Source of the DNA: Dokdonella sp.
GTDB lineage: Bacteria > Pseudomonadota > Gammaproteobacteria > Xanthomonadales > Rhodanobacteraceae
Length of the DNA stretch: 64,000 nt
Assembly (NCBI GenBank): GCA_016712865.1
Contig: JADJQH010000008.1
Span: forward strand, 372,001 to 436,000
Direction of reading: 5' to 3'
The stretch's first letter is position 1. The number at the start of each line of letters is the position of its first letter. Under the pieces are notes generated by a model. The model saw only the letters and a list, made by a program, of their open reading frames with translations, was not told the DNA's origin and did not search any database. Below, one piece after another: positions 33,395-43,419 of the stretch. Made by a program: the position numbers and the translations under genes.

Positions 33395-35569
33395 TCAGGG
33401 ATTTTCGCTGATTGCGCTGGCCGGAAGCAGGGAAATGTCGGCAACGCGCAGGAACAAGCTTCGCAACCGCCCCAGCAGGACCAGCCGATTGGACTTGATG
33501 CGCTCGTCTTCGACCATCACCATCACTCCGTCAAAGAAGTGATCGACCGGTTCGCGCAGGCTTGCCAGGCGTCGCAGCAAGCCCACATGATCGCCTTGTC
33601 CGATCATGGGCAGGGCATCGACTTCGGCTTGTGCCAGTGCATGGGCAAGCTCGCGTTCGGCTCCAGCTTCCAGCAAGGAGTCGTCAAGCACGCCACCGGG
33701 AACAAGGTTGGCCTGGCGCAGGATATTGCCGATGCGCTTGTTGGCAGCGGCCAGCGCCTGAGCCTCGGGCAGGCGCGTGAACTCGACCAGTGCGCGCAGG
33801 CGCCGGTCGAAATCGCTCATCGATGGCGGTGCCAGCACGCGTACGGCTTCAAAGGCTTCCGCAGGGATGCCCTGCTCCAGGTAATAGCTGCGCATGCGGT
33901 CGAGCACGAATGCATACAGATCCTGGCCCAGCTCGGCACGTTGCTTGCCGAGATCCAATGCCGGAGCCTGGCCTGCCTTCGACTTGCCCTGCGCGCTGGC
34001 AAACGCGCTGTCCGGGAGGTTGGCCAAGGCTTCCGCAAAATGAGCTTTCAGGTCGATGTCGAGTTGCGCCTCGATCAGGGTTCGGGCGAGGCCCAGGGCA
34101 GCGCGACGCAAGGCAAAGGGATCCTTGTTGCCGCTGGGTTTCATGCCCACGGCAAAAATGCCGGCCAGGGTGTCCACGCGTTCGGCGATGGCAAGCACCT
34201 GCCCGACCGGAGTCGAGGCGATGGCGTCGCCGGATTGGCGTGGTCGATAGAACTCATCAAGCGCAACGGCGACTTCGGATTTTTCCGTTGGCTCGCCCTG
34301 GCTTGCGTAGTAGCGACCCATGACGCCCTGCAATTCGGGAAACTCGCCGACCATGCGCGTCATCAGGTCGCATTTGCTCAAGGCTGCTGCGCGCGTGGCT
34401 AGGCCGGCATCCACGCCGAGACGGTTGGCTATGACCCGTGCCAGTTCGGCAACGCGAATGCATTTGTCCCAAACGCTGCCCAGTGCCTGCTGATAGGTAA
34501 CCGATTGCAGGGAATCCTGGAACGCGGCCAGTCCCTGCTTGCGGTCCTCATCGTAGAAGAACTGCGCATCGGCGAATCGTGGCCTGATCACGCGCTCGTA
34601 ACCCTTGCGAATCTCCGCCGGATTGCGCGACTCGATGTTGGCAACCCCGATGAAGTGCTCGCTCAGGCGATCTTCGGCATCGAAAACCGGAACGAATTTC
34701 TGGTTCGTCTCCATGGTCATGATCAGCGCTTCCTGCGGCACGCGCAGGAATTGCGGATCAAAGCGGCAGGCGATGGCCACCGGCCATTCCGTCAGGTTGG
34801 CGATCTCGTCGAGCAGGCCCGCCGAGAGTCGCGGGTTGCCACCGGTTGCCAGCGCTGCGCGCGCAACTTCGTCCCTTATGCGATGCCGGCGCTCATCGGG
34901 ATCGGCCAACACCTTGGCCTCGCGCATGGCCTCAAGCCAACCGTCGGCGCTGGCGATTTCGATCGCATCGGCGTGGAGAAAGCGATGGCCGCGCGAGTAC
35001 CGCCCTGAATTCCGTCCGAGGATCCTGCAATTGACCACTTCCGACCCATGCAGCACGACCAGCCAGTGCACTGGGCGCACGAAAGCATAGTCATGATCGC
35101 TCCAGCGCATCGGCTTGGGGATGGGCAAGGCCTTGAGTGCCTCGTTGATGATTTCCGGCAGCAGGGCCGCTGTCGGCTGGCCCGGTTTTTCGCTGCGTGC
35201 GACGAAGCGTTCACCCTTGGCATCCGTCAGCCGTTGCAGTGCTTCGATGGCGAGTCCGTTCTTTGCCGCGAAGCCGGTCAATGCCGGTGTCGGCGCGCCG
35301 TTGGCATCGAGGCCGACAGTGAGGTAGGGGCCGAGCACTTCGGATTTCTGATCCTGCTGCTGCATGGGGACGTGCGGAATCCATGCGGCCAGGCGCCGCG
35401 GCGAGCAATAGCGGCGTACCGCATTGGCATCCGTTGCAATGCCACGCGCGGCAAGGCCGGATTGCACGTTTTCCGCGAACCGGATAGACAGCTCGTCGAG
35501 TGCCTTCGGCGGCAGTTCTTCGGTGCCGAGCTCGATCAGCAGGGATGCATTGCCTTGGCCCGCCATCAT
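33395..35569 (-). CDS. glyS: glycyl-tRNA synthetase beta subunit
   Basis: 724 aa. It opens [18 protein letters not shown], and has the family blocks FLEPRNPAE-like [33 protein letters not shown] and [18 protein letters not shown], with a C-terminal DALR-type anticodon domain. It pairs with GlyQ as an alpha2-beta2 synthetase. The start is either of two adjacent ATGs (35569 or 35566), and the gene overlaps the end of glyQ. Confidence 0.97.
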   Translation of the reverse strand: MMAGQGNASLLIELGTEELPPKALDELSIRFAENVQSGLAARGIATDANAVRRYCSPRRLAAWIPHVPMQQQDQKSEVLGPYLTVGLDANGAPTPALTGFAAKNGLAIEALQRLTDAKGERFVARSEKPGQPTAALLPEIINEALKALPIPKPMRWSDHDYAFVRPVHWLVVLHGSEVVNCRILGRNSGRYSRGHRFLHADAIEIASADGWLEAMREAKVLADPDERRHRIRDEVARAALATGGNPRLSAGLLDEIANLTEWPVAIACRFDPQFLRVPQEALIMTMETNQKFVPVFDAEDRLSEHFIGVANIESRNPAEIRKGYERVIRPRFADAQFFYDEDRKQGLAAFQDSLQSVTYQQALGSVWDKCIRVAELARVIANRLGVDAGLATRAAALSKCDLMTRMVGEFPELQGVMGRYYASQGEPTEKSEVAVALDEFYRPRQSGDAIASTPVGQVLAIAERVDTLAGIFAVGMKPSGNKDPFALRRAALGLARTLIEAQLDIDLKAHFAEALANLPDSAFASAQGKSKAGQAPALDLGKQRAELGQDLYAFVLDRMRSYYLEQGIPAEAFEAVRVLAPPSMSDFDRRLRALVEFTRLPEAQALAAANKRIGNILRQANLVPGGVLDDSLLEAGAERELAHALAQAEVDALPMIGQGDHVGLLRRLASLREPVDHFFDGVMVMVEDERIKSNRLVLLGRLRSLFLRVADISLLPASAISENP

Positions 35570-36471
35570 GCGGCCTCCTTCTGCTTCTTGAGTCCCGGGA
35601 ATCCAAGTTTCTCGCGTTGCGCAAAATAGGCTTCGGCAACCGCGCGTGCGAGTGCGCGGACGCGCAGGATGTAACGCTGCCGCTCGGTTACGCTGATGGC
35701 GCGTCGGGCATCAAGCAGATTGAAGGTATGGCTGGCCTTGGTGACCTGCTCGTAGGCCGGCAGTGGCAAGCCGGCTTCCACCAGGGCCTTGGCCTCGGCT
35801 TCGCAGGTATCAAACCATTCAAAAAGCCTGGGTACGTTGGCGTATTCGAAGTTGTAGGTGCTCTGCTCGACTTCGTTCTGGTGGAACACATCGCCATAGC
35901 TGACCACGCCGCGCGGGCCGTCGGTCCAGACCAGGTCGTAGACGTTGTCCACGTTCTGCAGGTACATGGCGAGGCGTTCAAGGCCATACGTGATTTCGCC
36001 TGTCACCGGTCGGCATTCGAGGCCACCTGCCTGCTGGAAATAGGTGAACTGGGTGACCTCCATGCCGTTCAGCCAGACCTCCCAGCCCAGTCCCCACGCG
36101 CCCAGGGTGGGGGACTCCCAGTTGTCTTCGACGAAGCGCAGGTCGTGCACGAGTGGATCGATGCCGAGCGCCTTCAGCGAGCCGATGTAGAGATCGAGGA
36201 TGTTGTCCGGATTGGGTTTGAGCACGACCTGGTATTGGTAGTAGTGCTGCAGCCGGTTCGGGTTGTCGCCGTAGCGCCCGTCGGTGGGTCGGCGGGAGGG
36301 TTGCACATAGGCGGCCGACCACGGCTCCGGACCCAGTGCGCGAAGGAAAGTGGCCGGATGGAAGGTGCCCGCCCCGACTTCCGTATCGAGCGGTTGCACA
36401 AGTACACAGCCCTGTTCGGCCCAATAGCGGTTGAGGGTCTGGATGACATCCTGGAAATTGAGTCCTGACAT
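35566..36471 (-). CDS. glyQ: glycyl-tRNA synthetase alpha subunit
   Basis: 301 aa from the ATG at 36471. It opens with [47 protein letters not shown], the class II core of this subunit, then [29 protein letters not shown] and [14 protein letters not shown]. Length matches the family. An open frame running on to 37629 is a shadow of the divergent ATPase gene. Divergent promoters must lie in the 75 bp before 36547. Confidence 0.98.
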   Translation of the reverse strand: MSGLNFQDVIQTLNRYWAEQGCVLVQPLDTEVGAGTFHPATFLRALGPEPWSAAYVQPSRRPTDGRYGDNPNRLQHYYQYQVVLKPNPDNILDLYIGSLKALGIDPLVHDLRFVEDNWESPTLGAWGLGWEVWLNGMEVTQFTYFQQAGGLECRPVTGEITYGLERLAMYLQNVDNVYDLVWTDGPRGVVSYGDVFHQNEVEQSTYNFEYANVPRLFEWFDTCEAEAKALVEAGLPLPAYEQVTKASHTFNLLDARRAISVTERQRYILRVRALARAVAEAYFAQREKLGFPGLKKQKEAA

Positions 36472-36546
36472 GGTTCCGGTCACGGCGGCAACGACAAAGC
36501 GCGCTAGTATAACGGGCAGTGTGGGAACTCCGAGGATCGGCAGGGC

Positions 36547-38391
36547 ATGGCAACCACTCCGACGCGAACCGTGACCGGCAAGGCATCCGCTGCTTCGGAT
36601 CCGTCCGCGCGTCTTGGCCAGCACTACCGTATCGATCTGGAAGACGTGCTGGCTGCCCTGCTTGCCGATGGCCTGATTTCCAGCGAGGACACGAACCGCG
36701 TGCGCGCGGACGTGCGCACGACCAAGGGCAAGCTGGAACTGCATCCCCTGGTCCTGGTTGCCAACCTGAAACTTGCCGATCTGCGCGAAGCAGGCAAGCC
36801 GTTGAGCCTCGAAGTCCTGACGCATTGGCTGGCCAATCGGGCTCATCTGCCGTATCTGAAGATCGATCCGATGAAGGTCGATGTGGCGGCGGTGACGCAA
36901 GTGGTCAGTCACGCGTATGCCATGCGCTATCGCATCCTGCCGGTGGCAGTCACCGAGCTGCAGGTGGTATTTGCCACTTCCGAGCCGTTCGACACGCGCT
37001 GGATTGCCGATCTCAGCCATATCCTCAGGCGCGACATCCAGCGCATGGTGGCCAGTCCGCTTGATGTCAGCCGCTTCCTCACCGAGTGGTGGGGCGTGCA
37101 GCGCTCCATCCAGCGTGCCAAGGATGCCAAGGCGGAAGCGGGTGATCGTTCGGCGCTTCTCAATTTCGAGCAGCTGGTCGAGCTCGGCAAGACCGGTGAC
37201 TTGGGCGTCGATGATCGCCACGTGGTGCATATCGTCGATTGGCTGCTGCAATACGCCTTTGAGCAGCGCGCCTCGGACATTCACCTGGAGCCGCGACGGG
37301 ATACCAGCCTGATCCGCTTCCGTATTGATGGAGTCATGCACAAGGTGTTCGAGTTGCCGACGCCGGTGATGACCGCAGTGACCTCGCGCATCAAGATCCT
37401 CGGGCGCATGGACGTGGCCGAGAAACGCCGGCCACAGGATGGCCGCATCAAGACCCGTTCGCCCGGCGGCCGTGAAGTCGAGCTGCGCCTGTCGAGCATG
37501 CCGACCGCGTTCGGCGAGAAGATCGTGATGCGCATCTTCGATCCCGACATCGTGGTCAAGGAGTTTCGCCAGCTGGGTTTCTCGGAAGACGAGGAAAAAA
37601 TCTGGCGTTCCATGGTGGAGCGTCCGCACGGCATCGTGCTGGTGACCGGCCCCACCGGCTCAGGCAAGACCACCACGCTGTATTCGACGCTCAAGGTGCT
37701 GGCCACCCCGGACATCAACGTATGCACCGTTGAAGACCCGATCGAAATGGTCAGCCCCGAGTTCAACCAGATGCAGGTTCACAACGCCATCGACCTGGAC
37801 TTTGCCGCAGGCGTGCGTACCCTGATGCGGCAGGATCCGGACATCATCATGGTGGGCGAAATCCGTGACCTGGAAACCGCGCAGATGGCGGTGCAGGCTT
37901 CATTGACCGGTCACCTTGTGCTGTCGACCCTGCATACCAACGATGCGCCGAGTGCATTGACCCGCCTGCTCGATCTTGGGGTGCCCAACTACCTGATCCA
38001 GTCGACCCTGACCGGCGTGGTGGCGCAGCGTCTGGTCAGGACCCTGTGCCCCCATTGCAAGAGCGAGACGACACTGGACGTTCGCGCCTGGGCGGCACTG
38101 ACCCACCATTGGCAGTTGCCCGTGCCGGGCAAGAGTTACGGTCCTAAAGGGTGCCTGGAATGCCGCAAGACCGGCTTTCTCGGGCGCACCGGAATCTACG
38201 AAATGATGCGGATCTCACCGCCGCTGCGTGCCCTGATCCAGCCAAGCATGGATCTGGCCAAGGTTGGCGAGGTGGCTTTGTCCGAAGGCATGCAGCCCTT
38301 GCGTGTTTCCGCCGCCGCCCATGTGGCCAGCGGCATCACCACGCTCAAGGAAGTGATGCACGTGCTGCCGCCGGTTGAGGCGGCTGACTAG
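36547..38391 (+). CDS. orphan GspE/PilB-family secretion ATPase
   Basis: 614 aa. N-terminal GspE-type domain (about 30-200), then the ATPase core: [21 protein letters not shown], Walker [14 protein letters not shown] (about 368-380), Asp box VCTVEDPIE, Walker [17 protein letters not shown], His box [12 protein letters not shown] tetracysteine zinc site is present (CPHC ... CLEC). It powers a type II secretion or type IV pilus-like machine, yet no pilin, secretin or inner-membrane platform gene is in the window. Confidence 0.92.
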   Translation: MATTPTRTVTGKASAASDPSARLGQHYRIDLEDVLAALLADGLISSEDTNRVRADVRTTKGKLELHPLVLVANLKLADLREAGKPLSLEVLTHWLANRAHLPYLKIDPMKVDVAAVTQVVSHAYAMRYRILPVAVTELQVVFATSEPFDTRWIADLSHILRRDIQRMVASPLDVSRFLTEWWGVQRSIQRAKDAKAEAGDRSALLNFEQLVELGKTGDLGVDDRHVVHIVDWLLQYAFEQRASDIHLEPRRDTSLIRFRIDGVMHKVFELPTPVMTAVTSRIKILGRMDVAEKRRPQDGRIKTRSPGGREVELRLSSMPTAFGEKIVMRIFDPDIVVKEFRQLGFSEDEEKIWRSMVERPHGIVLVTGPTGSGKTTTLYSTLKVLATPDINVCTVEDPIEMVSPEFNQMQVHNAIDLDFAAGVRTLMRQDPDIIMVGEIRDLETAQMAVQASLTGHLVLSTLHTNDAPSALTRLLDLGVPNYLIQSTLTGVVAQRLVRTLCPHCKSETTLDVRAWAALTHHWQLPVPGKSYGPKGCLECRKTGFLGRTGIYEMMRISPPLRALIQPSMDLAKVGEVALSEGMQPLRVSAAAHVASGITTLKEVMHVLPPVEAAD

Positions 38392-38500
38392 GGGCCTGCG
38401 CGGCAGAATGAATTCGACGCGAAACGGCGCTGGCGCGATTCAGCGGATCAATCGGAAGGTGCGCAGGGGGGGCTCTGCGCGGGCCGGGGGGGGGTTGTGG

Positions 38501-38551
<51 letters not shown>

Positions 38552-38692
38552 CGCCCAAGTCCGAAGGTGTTGCCTGAAATGCGGAGGCGCACCGGCCAGC
38601 CATGGCAATCGTGCAATGGATGCCCGCATGGAGTTGCGGGTTGAAGCTGCGGACCAGTTCAGTGGATCGAACTGGTCCGCCGTGCGTGAGCC

Positions 38693-38908
38693 TTACTTGC
38701 GGCCGCGAAGACCGCGACGAATGGCCTGCAGTGGATCACCCAGCTTGACGGTCGACAGATAGCTGTTGATCGCTTCGTTGGTTACGTCGTAAAGCGGACG
38801 TCCCATGACTGCTGCGGTTGCCTTGAGGCTGTCGCGCATGCGCTTGGATACACGCAGGCTTGCGTCGCGGGTGTCGTCATCAATTGCTTCTTTTTTCCTG
38901 GTTGCCAT
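38693..38908 (-). CDS. small CopG/ribbon-helix-helix-like protein
   Basis: 71 aa behind a GGGGGGAAC ribosome site. DASLRVSKRMRDSLKATAAVMGRPLYDVTNEAINSYLS has the strand-helix-helix look of CopG/Arc-type DNA-binding proteins, close to the form of small antitoxins or plasmid regulators. The tail is basic. No toxin gene is next to it: the poly-G gap is downstream and the 3' end of tatC lies 218 bp upstream. It could be a solitary regulator. Confidence 0.65.
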   Translation of the reverse strand: MATRKKEAIDDDTRDASLRVSKRMRDSLKATAAVMGRPLYDVTNEAINSYLSTVKLGDPLQAIRRGLRGRK

Positions 38909-39126
38909 GTTCCCCCCAATGGGATGGTGATTAAGATGGTTGTGCGGCGAATTCCAGTTTCTCCGCGCCGCCAGTATAACGGCAAATGCTTGCGGAAAAA
39001 ATGTTCACACGTGAAGTGCTGTAAGAATTTGTGAAACATGGGCTGGGGCGGAGCCTTGAGGCGGCTGCGGGCCTGCGCAGCTGAAGCGGTGCCCGACCCG
39101 ATTCGGCGATAGGCGAGGCTCTGGAT

Positions 39127-39892
39127 TCAGTTGCTTGACATGTGCGCAGAATCGGGGTTGTGGCGTACGACCAGGCGAGCCGCGAGGATGCCAAGCTCGT
39201 AAAGCAGGCACATCGGTACTGCAAGCAGGAACTGGGAAATCACATCCGGAGGGGTAAGCACGGCGGCAATCACGAACGCGCCGACAATCGTATAGGGTCG
39301 GCTTCGCACCAATTGGTCGGGAGTCACCATCCCGATTGCCACCAGTATGACCAGAGCGACGGGAACCTCGAAGCACAGGCCAAAGGCAAGAAACAGGACC
39401 AGGGCAAAGTCGAGAAAGCGGCTGATGTCGGGCATGACCGCGACGCCCGCCGGGGCCACGCTGGTCATGAAACTGAAGATCGCCGGCAAAACCAGGAAAT
39501 AGGCAAACGCGCAGCCGATATAGAACAAGGTTACCGAGGATGCCAGCAAAGGGAATGGCCAATCGGCGTTCGTGCCGGTAGAGGCCTGGCGATACAAAAG
39601 ACCAGAGCTGGAACAGTATGAAAGGCATGGCCAGGAAAACGGCGACGAAGAACGCCAGCTTGAGTGGGGCGAAGAATGGTGATGCCACGTCGGTGGCGAT
39701 CATGGCGCCGCCCGTGGGCAGGTGCTCCAGCAATGGCTTGGCCAGCCAGGCATAGAGCTGGTTGGCCAAGGGCAGCAACGCAATCAGGATGATCAGTACG
39801 GCGGCAACGGCCTTGAGCAGCCGCGAGCGCAGCTCGAGCAGATGGGAAAGAAACGATTGCTCGGTGTCGCCGGTGCGCTCAGGATTGCTCAT
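39127..39892 (-). pseudogene. tatC: Sec-independent protein translocase TatC, one-base frameshift
   Basis: Read from the ATG at 39892 (overlapping tatB by 14 nt), the first frame is clear TatC: SFLSHLLELRSRLLKAV, MIATDVASPFFAPLKLAFF, YRHERRLAIPF. It then leaves the family. The next frame gives the rest: PLLASSVTLFYIGCAFAYFLVLP, FGLCFEVPVALVILV, RPYTIVGAFVIAAVLTPPDVISQFLLAVPM, ending at 39127. Dropping one base of the AAA at 39548-39550 (TTT on the coding strand) restores a 254-aa protein. Unrepaired, the frame runs on to 39005 with unrelated sequence. Because tatA and tatB are intact, a sequencing error is the simplest reading. Confidence 0.9.
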
Positions 39893-40181
39893 TGGACGGC
39901 GGCTTTCCGGTTTCGCCATTCACGGCATTCTTGATCTGTTCGGCCGCGGAGCGGATATCGTCGCCAAGGTCGACATTGTGCGAGGAATCGCGGATTTCAC
40001 GCTTGAGGTCTTCGGCAGCCAGTTCGCGCTCGATCTCGCTGCGTACGCCCTGCCAACCATTGCGCAGCTTGCGCAACAGCGCGCCCACCGTACGGGCGGC
40101 CGTCGGCAGGCGTTCGGGGCCAAGGACCAGCAAGGCCACCACCGCGATGATGGCCAATTCGCCGAAGCTCAAATCAAACAT
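39879..40181 (-). CDS. tatB: Tat translocase subunit TatB
   Basis: 100 aa from the ATG at 40181. MFDLSFGELAIIAVVALLVLGPERLPTAARTVG is the characteristic TatB membrane helix with the conserved Glu and GPERLP hinge, followed by an amphipathic helix and a charged tail. With TatC it binds twin-arginine signal peptides. Lies between tatA and tatC in the usual order; the longer open frame to 40403 is an antisense-phase shadow of tatA. Confidence 0.96.
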   Translation of the reverse strand: MFDLSFGELAIIAVVALLVLGPERLPTAARTVGALLRKLRNGWQGVRSEIERELAAEDLKREIRDSSHNVDLGDDIRSAAEQIKNAVNGETGKPPSNEQS

Positions 40182-40189
40182 CGGCGCGC

Positions 40190-40420
40190 CTAACCCTCGG
40201 CACGATCCTTGGCATTCGTGCTTGCCTGGGCGCTGGCAGAGGGCGGGTCCGCCTTCAGCTCCGCCGGCTTGGAAGCCTCGTCGCCTTCCTGCATGCCCTT
40301 GCGGAAACCCTTGATTGCCGAACCCATGTCTTCGCCGATGTTGCGCAACTTCTTGGTGCCGAACACCAGGGCGACGATTACCAGGACGATAAGCCAATGC
40401 CAAATGCTGAAGCCACCCAT
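40190..40420 (-). CDS. tatA: Tat translocase subunit TatA
   Basis: 76 aa. [42 protein letters not shown] is the standard TatA membrane helix with the FGTKKLR hinge and the amphipathic helix; the C-terminus is charged and disordered. It forms the size-flexible pore of the twin-arginine export system. First gene of tatABC. Confidence 0.97.
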   Translation of the reverse strand: MGGFSIWHWLIVLVIVALVFGTKKLRNIGEDMGSAIKGFRKGMQEGDEASKPAELKADPPSASAQASTNAKDRAEG

Positions 40421-40545
40421 TGCGAATACTCCGTAGATTCTGTTGCCGGCGATGCGGAATCCGTCATGGTCGAACGTGGCCGAGACGGAATCCAGCGGCG
40501 AAAGTCATGCACGCGCCTGTCGGAGCCACGCAAGGCGGCATCCGC

Positions 40546-41223
40546 TCATTGCGCAGTGTACTCCTCCAGGCGGTCGCGGAAATCGATGATCTGCGCGGGA
40601 ACATTGCTGATTCCGCCTTCGAAAATGCGTCGCGGAGTCACGCCTTCTCCAAAGATCAACTGGTTACTGTCGTTGCCGATGGACAACACGGTTCCGTCCA
40701 GGGCTACGCCCGCAAACAGCCCGCGAGCCCGCGAGTAGGAAAAGATCTCGGCCTTCAATTGCGCGTCGGTCGCTGCCTGCGCGGTACGGCCCACCGGTCC
40801 TGCTGCCACCGATGCATCGGCGCCAAGCGTGAACTTGCCGTGCACGATCGAGTCAACCCCGCGTTGGGTGCGGAACACAAGGATGACGTCGGTGGAGGAA
40901 ACACCGGCCTGGAAGCCCACACTGCCGCCGGTGAGGTTCACGAAGCTCGGGTTTGACCAGGTTCCGTCGCGCGACTTGACCGACATCAGGCCTTCGCCAC
41001 GCCGCCCACCGATGACGAATCCAACCTTGAGCACATCCGGTACCACCGCGATGGCGTGGGCGTCACGCAGCAGATCCCTCGGGATGGCCTTGTCGGGCGC
41101 CTGCATCACCTCATTGAGCACGCGTACCGCATTTTCCGCGCGCACGAGTTCAGGGTCGGCGGCAAATCCAGCCAGTGGAACCACGGCCAGCAGGCATGAC
41201 AGGACGCGAATGGCAAAGGGCAT
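40546..41223 (-). CDS. SYLF (Ysc84) domain lipid-binding protein
   Basis: 225 aa from the ATG at 41223. A signal peptide (LSCLLAVVPLAGFAA) is followed by one SYLF domain: IPRDLLRDAHAIAVVPDVLKVGFVIGGRRGEGLM, then VGFQAGVSSTDVILVF and IFSYSRARGLFAGVALDGTVL. SYLF proteins bind phosphoinositides or other lipids in eukaryotes; bacterial members are periplasmic with unclear roles. It is the next gene upstream of tatA on the same strand, but a 125-bp gap argues for its own transcript. Confidence 0.88.
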   Translation of the reverse strand: MPFAIRVLSCLLAVVPLAGFAADPELVRAENAVRVLNEVMQAPDKAIPRDLLRDAHAIAVVPDVLKVGFVIGGRRGEGLMSVKSRDGTWSNPSFVNLTGGSVGFQAGVSSTDVILVFRTQRGVDSIVHGKFTLGADASVAAGPVGRTAQAATDAQLKAEIFSYSRARGLFAGVALDGTVLSIGNDSNQLIFGEGVTPRRIFEGGISNVPAQIIDFRDRLEEYTAQ

Positions 41224-41313
41224 GAAAGACTCCGCAGTGGAAACTCCACCCAAGCTAGCAGGTCAAGCTGAGTGTGCGATGAAGCGACGTGTGCCGCGGA
41301 GCGCGGCAGCGGG

Positions 41314-42225
41314 TCAGGCGCGGCGCTTGCGCAATTGCACGGCGCTGCCAATCAGGATCAGCAGACCGAGCAGAAGCATGGCCCAGGAAGAATTGGCCGG
41401 CAGTTGGGCGGGCTCTGGCGTGCCGCCAGGGCCTTCGGGAACGCAGGAAGTCGGTGCGACTGCCAGCCCTTTCATGCTGAAGTAGCGAAGGCCATCCGGT
41501 CCGGTGATTGGGCCGAGATTGGTCATGGCGCCGCTGGCAACATCAAACCGGGCCAGATCGCTCCATTCGCGATTGAATGGCGGGTTGTAGCTCAGCGTCG
41601 CCCAGAGCGTGCCGTCAGAGCCGAAGCTCGGGCCGATCCACGGGATGACGCCGTCAAAGCCGCCGATCAATGTGGCCGTGCCATCGCTGGTGCTGATCCG
41701 GTACAGGCCGCGGTCACTGTTGATTCCAGTGCCATAGAGCACGCCACCACGCATGGCCAAGCCGGTGATCTGGCGGCCCGTGGAGCCTACGCGGGTGATG
41801 ATTGCGGTTTGCGCATTGACTCGCCACAGATCGTGGGTGAGCGCAGAGGTCATCCAGAAAGAGCCGTCGCAACCGTAGGTCATGGACAGGTCGAGGGCAT
41901 CGAACTGGCCTTGTCCCTGGCCGGCAAGTCCGAAGTTGCCGACAAACGTGGCAGAACCATTCATCGCATTGATGCGCACCAAGGCCTTCTGCGTTCCGGC
42001 AATCGCGTACAGCTCGCTGCCTGGGCCGTAGCTCAGGCCGGTCAGGGCAGCCAGAGGCAATCCGGCGTAGTCGCCAGCACGCCCTACATAGGTCGCCTGG
42101 CGGGTGCCGAGATCGACGCGGTAAAGGTCGTCATACGCCACGCCGTAGGCAAACGGCTCCGCCACGGCTGCCGAAAAGGGAGCAATGGAGAGCACAGCTG
42201 CGATGAGGCAGGCACGCATGCGCAT
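41314..42225 (-). CDS. secreted propeller-like protein with IPTL-CTERM-like sorting tail
   Basis: 303 aa. A signal peptide (MRMRACLIAAVLSIAPFSAAVA) is followed by repeats of the kind LYRVDLGTRQATYVGRAG, LVRINAMNGSATFVGNFG and LYRISTSDGTATLIGGF, which look like blades of a beta-propeller. The tail, LPANSSWAMLLLGLLILIG then LRKRR, has a short motif, one membrane helix and a basic end, the plan of IPTL-CTERM/PEP-CTERM exosortase-type sorting signals, although the first residues differ from the IPTL consensus. No exosortase gene in the window. Confidence 0.72.
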   Translation of the reverse strand: MRMRACLIAAVLSIAPFSAAVAEPFAYGVAYDDLYRVDLGTRQATYVGRAGDYAGLPLAALTGLSYGPGSELYAIAGTQKALVRINAMNGSATFVGNFGLAGQGQGQFDALDLSMTYGCDGSFWMTSALTHDLWRVNAQTAIITRVGSTGRQITGLAMRGGVLYGTGINSDRGLYRISTSDGTATLIGGFDGVIPWIGPSFGSDGTLWATLSYNPPFNREWSDLARFDVASGAMTNLGPITGPDGLRYFSMKGLAVAPTSCVPEGPGGTPEPAQLPANSSWAMLLLGLLILIGSAVQLRKRRA

Positions 42226-42369
42226 GGAAGGTTTTCTTTGTTATGTTATCGGTAATCGTCACCCCGACGAAGCCGCCGGGGTGCATCGAGTCTAGCAGTT
42301 TTCGTTGTGCAGACAAGGTCTTGAGCCATCCTGCCGACGCTCTGGAAACCCACTGGGAGAGGACCGGGC

Positions 42370-43419
42370 ATGCCGCGTTACCTTGCGTTTCCTGCCCCGG
42401 AGAAAGGTCCCAGTCTGGCCGTCGTGCTGGTCAACCTGGGCACGCCGGATGCTCCCGACGCGGCCTCTGTCCGACGCTATCTGTCTGATTTTCTTTCCGA
42501 TCCGCGCGTTGTCGAGCAGCCACGCTGGCTCTGGTGGCTGATCCTGCACGGGTTTGTGCTGCGCGTACGGCCGGCGCGATCGGCGCGGGCTTACCAAAGC
42601 ATCTGGACGGCGGACGGCTCACCCTTGCAGGTCGGTACGTGCCAACTCGCATCCCGGCTTGACGCACGGCTCCAGGAGCTCGCGCCGGGTCGGGTGAGGG
42701 TGCTCCATGCCATGCGCTACGGTGCTCCCTCGCTTGCCGACACCCTTGCCCGGCTCGCGGGCGAAGGCATGCAGCGACTCCTGGTGGTCCCCCTGTTCCC
42801 GCAGTTTTCGGCGACCACCACGGCCTCTGTCCTGGACGCGCTCGGCAGGGTGCTGGCGCGTTGGCGCAGGCCGCCCGAGTTGCGTTTCGTCAGCGATTAC
42901 CATGCGGACGAGATGCACATCGACGCGTTGGCGCGATCGGTTCAGGCGCATTGGCAAACGCATGGCCGAGGCGAGCGCTTGCTGCTTTCATTTCACGGCA
43001 TTCCACAGCGCTACGTTGAAAATGGAGATCCGTACCTTGACCAGTGCCGGGCAACGGCTGCTGCCTTGCAAGCCAGGTTGGGAATCGAGGACCAGCAGGT
43101 CATCGTCTGCTTCCAGTCACGCGTCGGGCGCGAGCCGTGGTTGCAGCCCTATTTCGACGCGACCCTGGATGCACTTCCTGCCCAGGGCGTGCGCAGCGTC
43201 GATGTCTTGAGCCCGGGATTTGCCGTGGACTGCCTGGAGACGCTGGAGGAAATCGCCATGCGTGGCCGCGACAGCTTCCTCAAGGCCGGTGGCGAGAAAT
43301 TTCATTTCATCGCATGCCTCAACGACAGTGATGACCAGGTGCAGGCTCTGGCAAGCCTGATCCGGCGCCAGTGCGCGGGCTGGCCGGAATTTTCCGCACG
43401 CCTCGTCGATCCGGCATGA
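42370..43419 (+). CDS. hemH: ferrochelatase
   Basis: 349 aa. VVLVNLGTPDAPDAASVRRYLSDFLSDPRVV is the typical N-terminus, then AYQSIWTADGSPL, LLLSFHGIPQRYVENGDPYLDQC (catalytic His in SFHGIP) and CFQSRVGREPWLQPYFD with a conserved Glu/Asp region. It inserts Fe(II) into protoporphyrin IX. The stop overlaps the following hydrolase gene by 4 nt. Confidence 0.97.
   Translation: MPRYLAFPAPEKGPSLAVVLVNLGTPDAPDAASVRRYLSDFLSDPRVVEQPRWLWWLILHGFVLRVRPARSARAYQSIWTADGSPLQVGTCQLASRLDARLQELAPGRVRVLHAMRYGAPSLADTLARLAGEGMQRLLVVPLFPQFSATTTASVLDALGRVLARWRRPPELRFVSDYHADEMHIDALARSVQAHWQTHGRGERLLLSFHGIPQRYVENGDPYLDQCRATAAALQARLGIEDQQVIVCFQSRVGREPWLQPYFDATLDALPAQGVRSVDVLSPGFAVDCLETLEEIAMRGRDSFLKAGGEKFHFIACLNDSDDQVQALASLIRRQCAGWPEFSARLVDPA

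Noticed and set aside
39005-39126. C-terminal tail of tatC in its first frame (304-codon ORF)
   Set aside because: The residues after the frameshift are Arg/Pro/Ala-rich and unlike TatC; the true continuation is in the next frame and ends at 39127.
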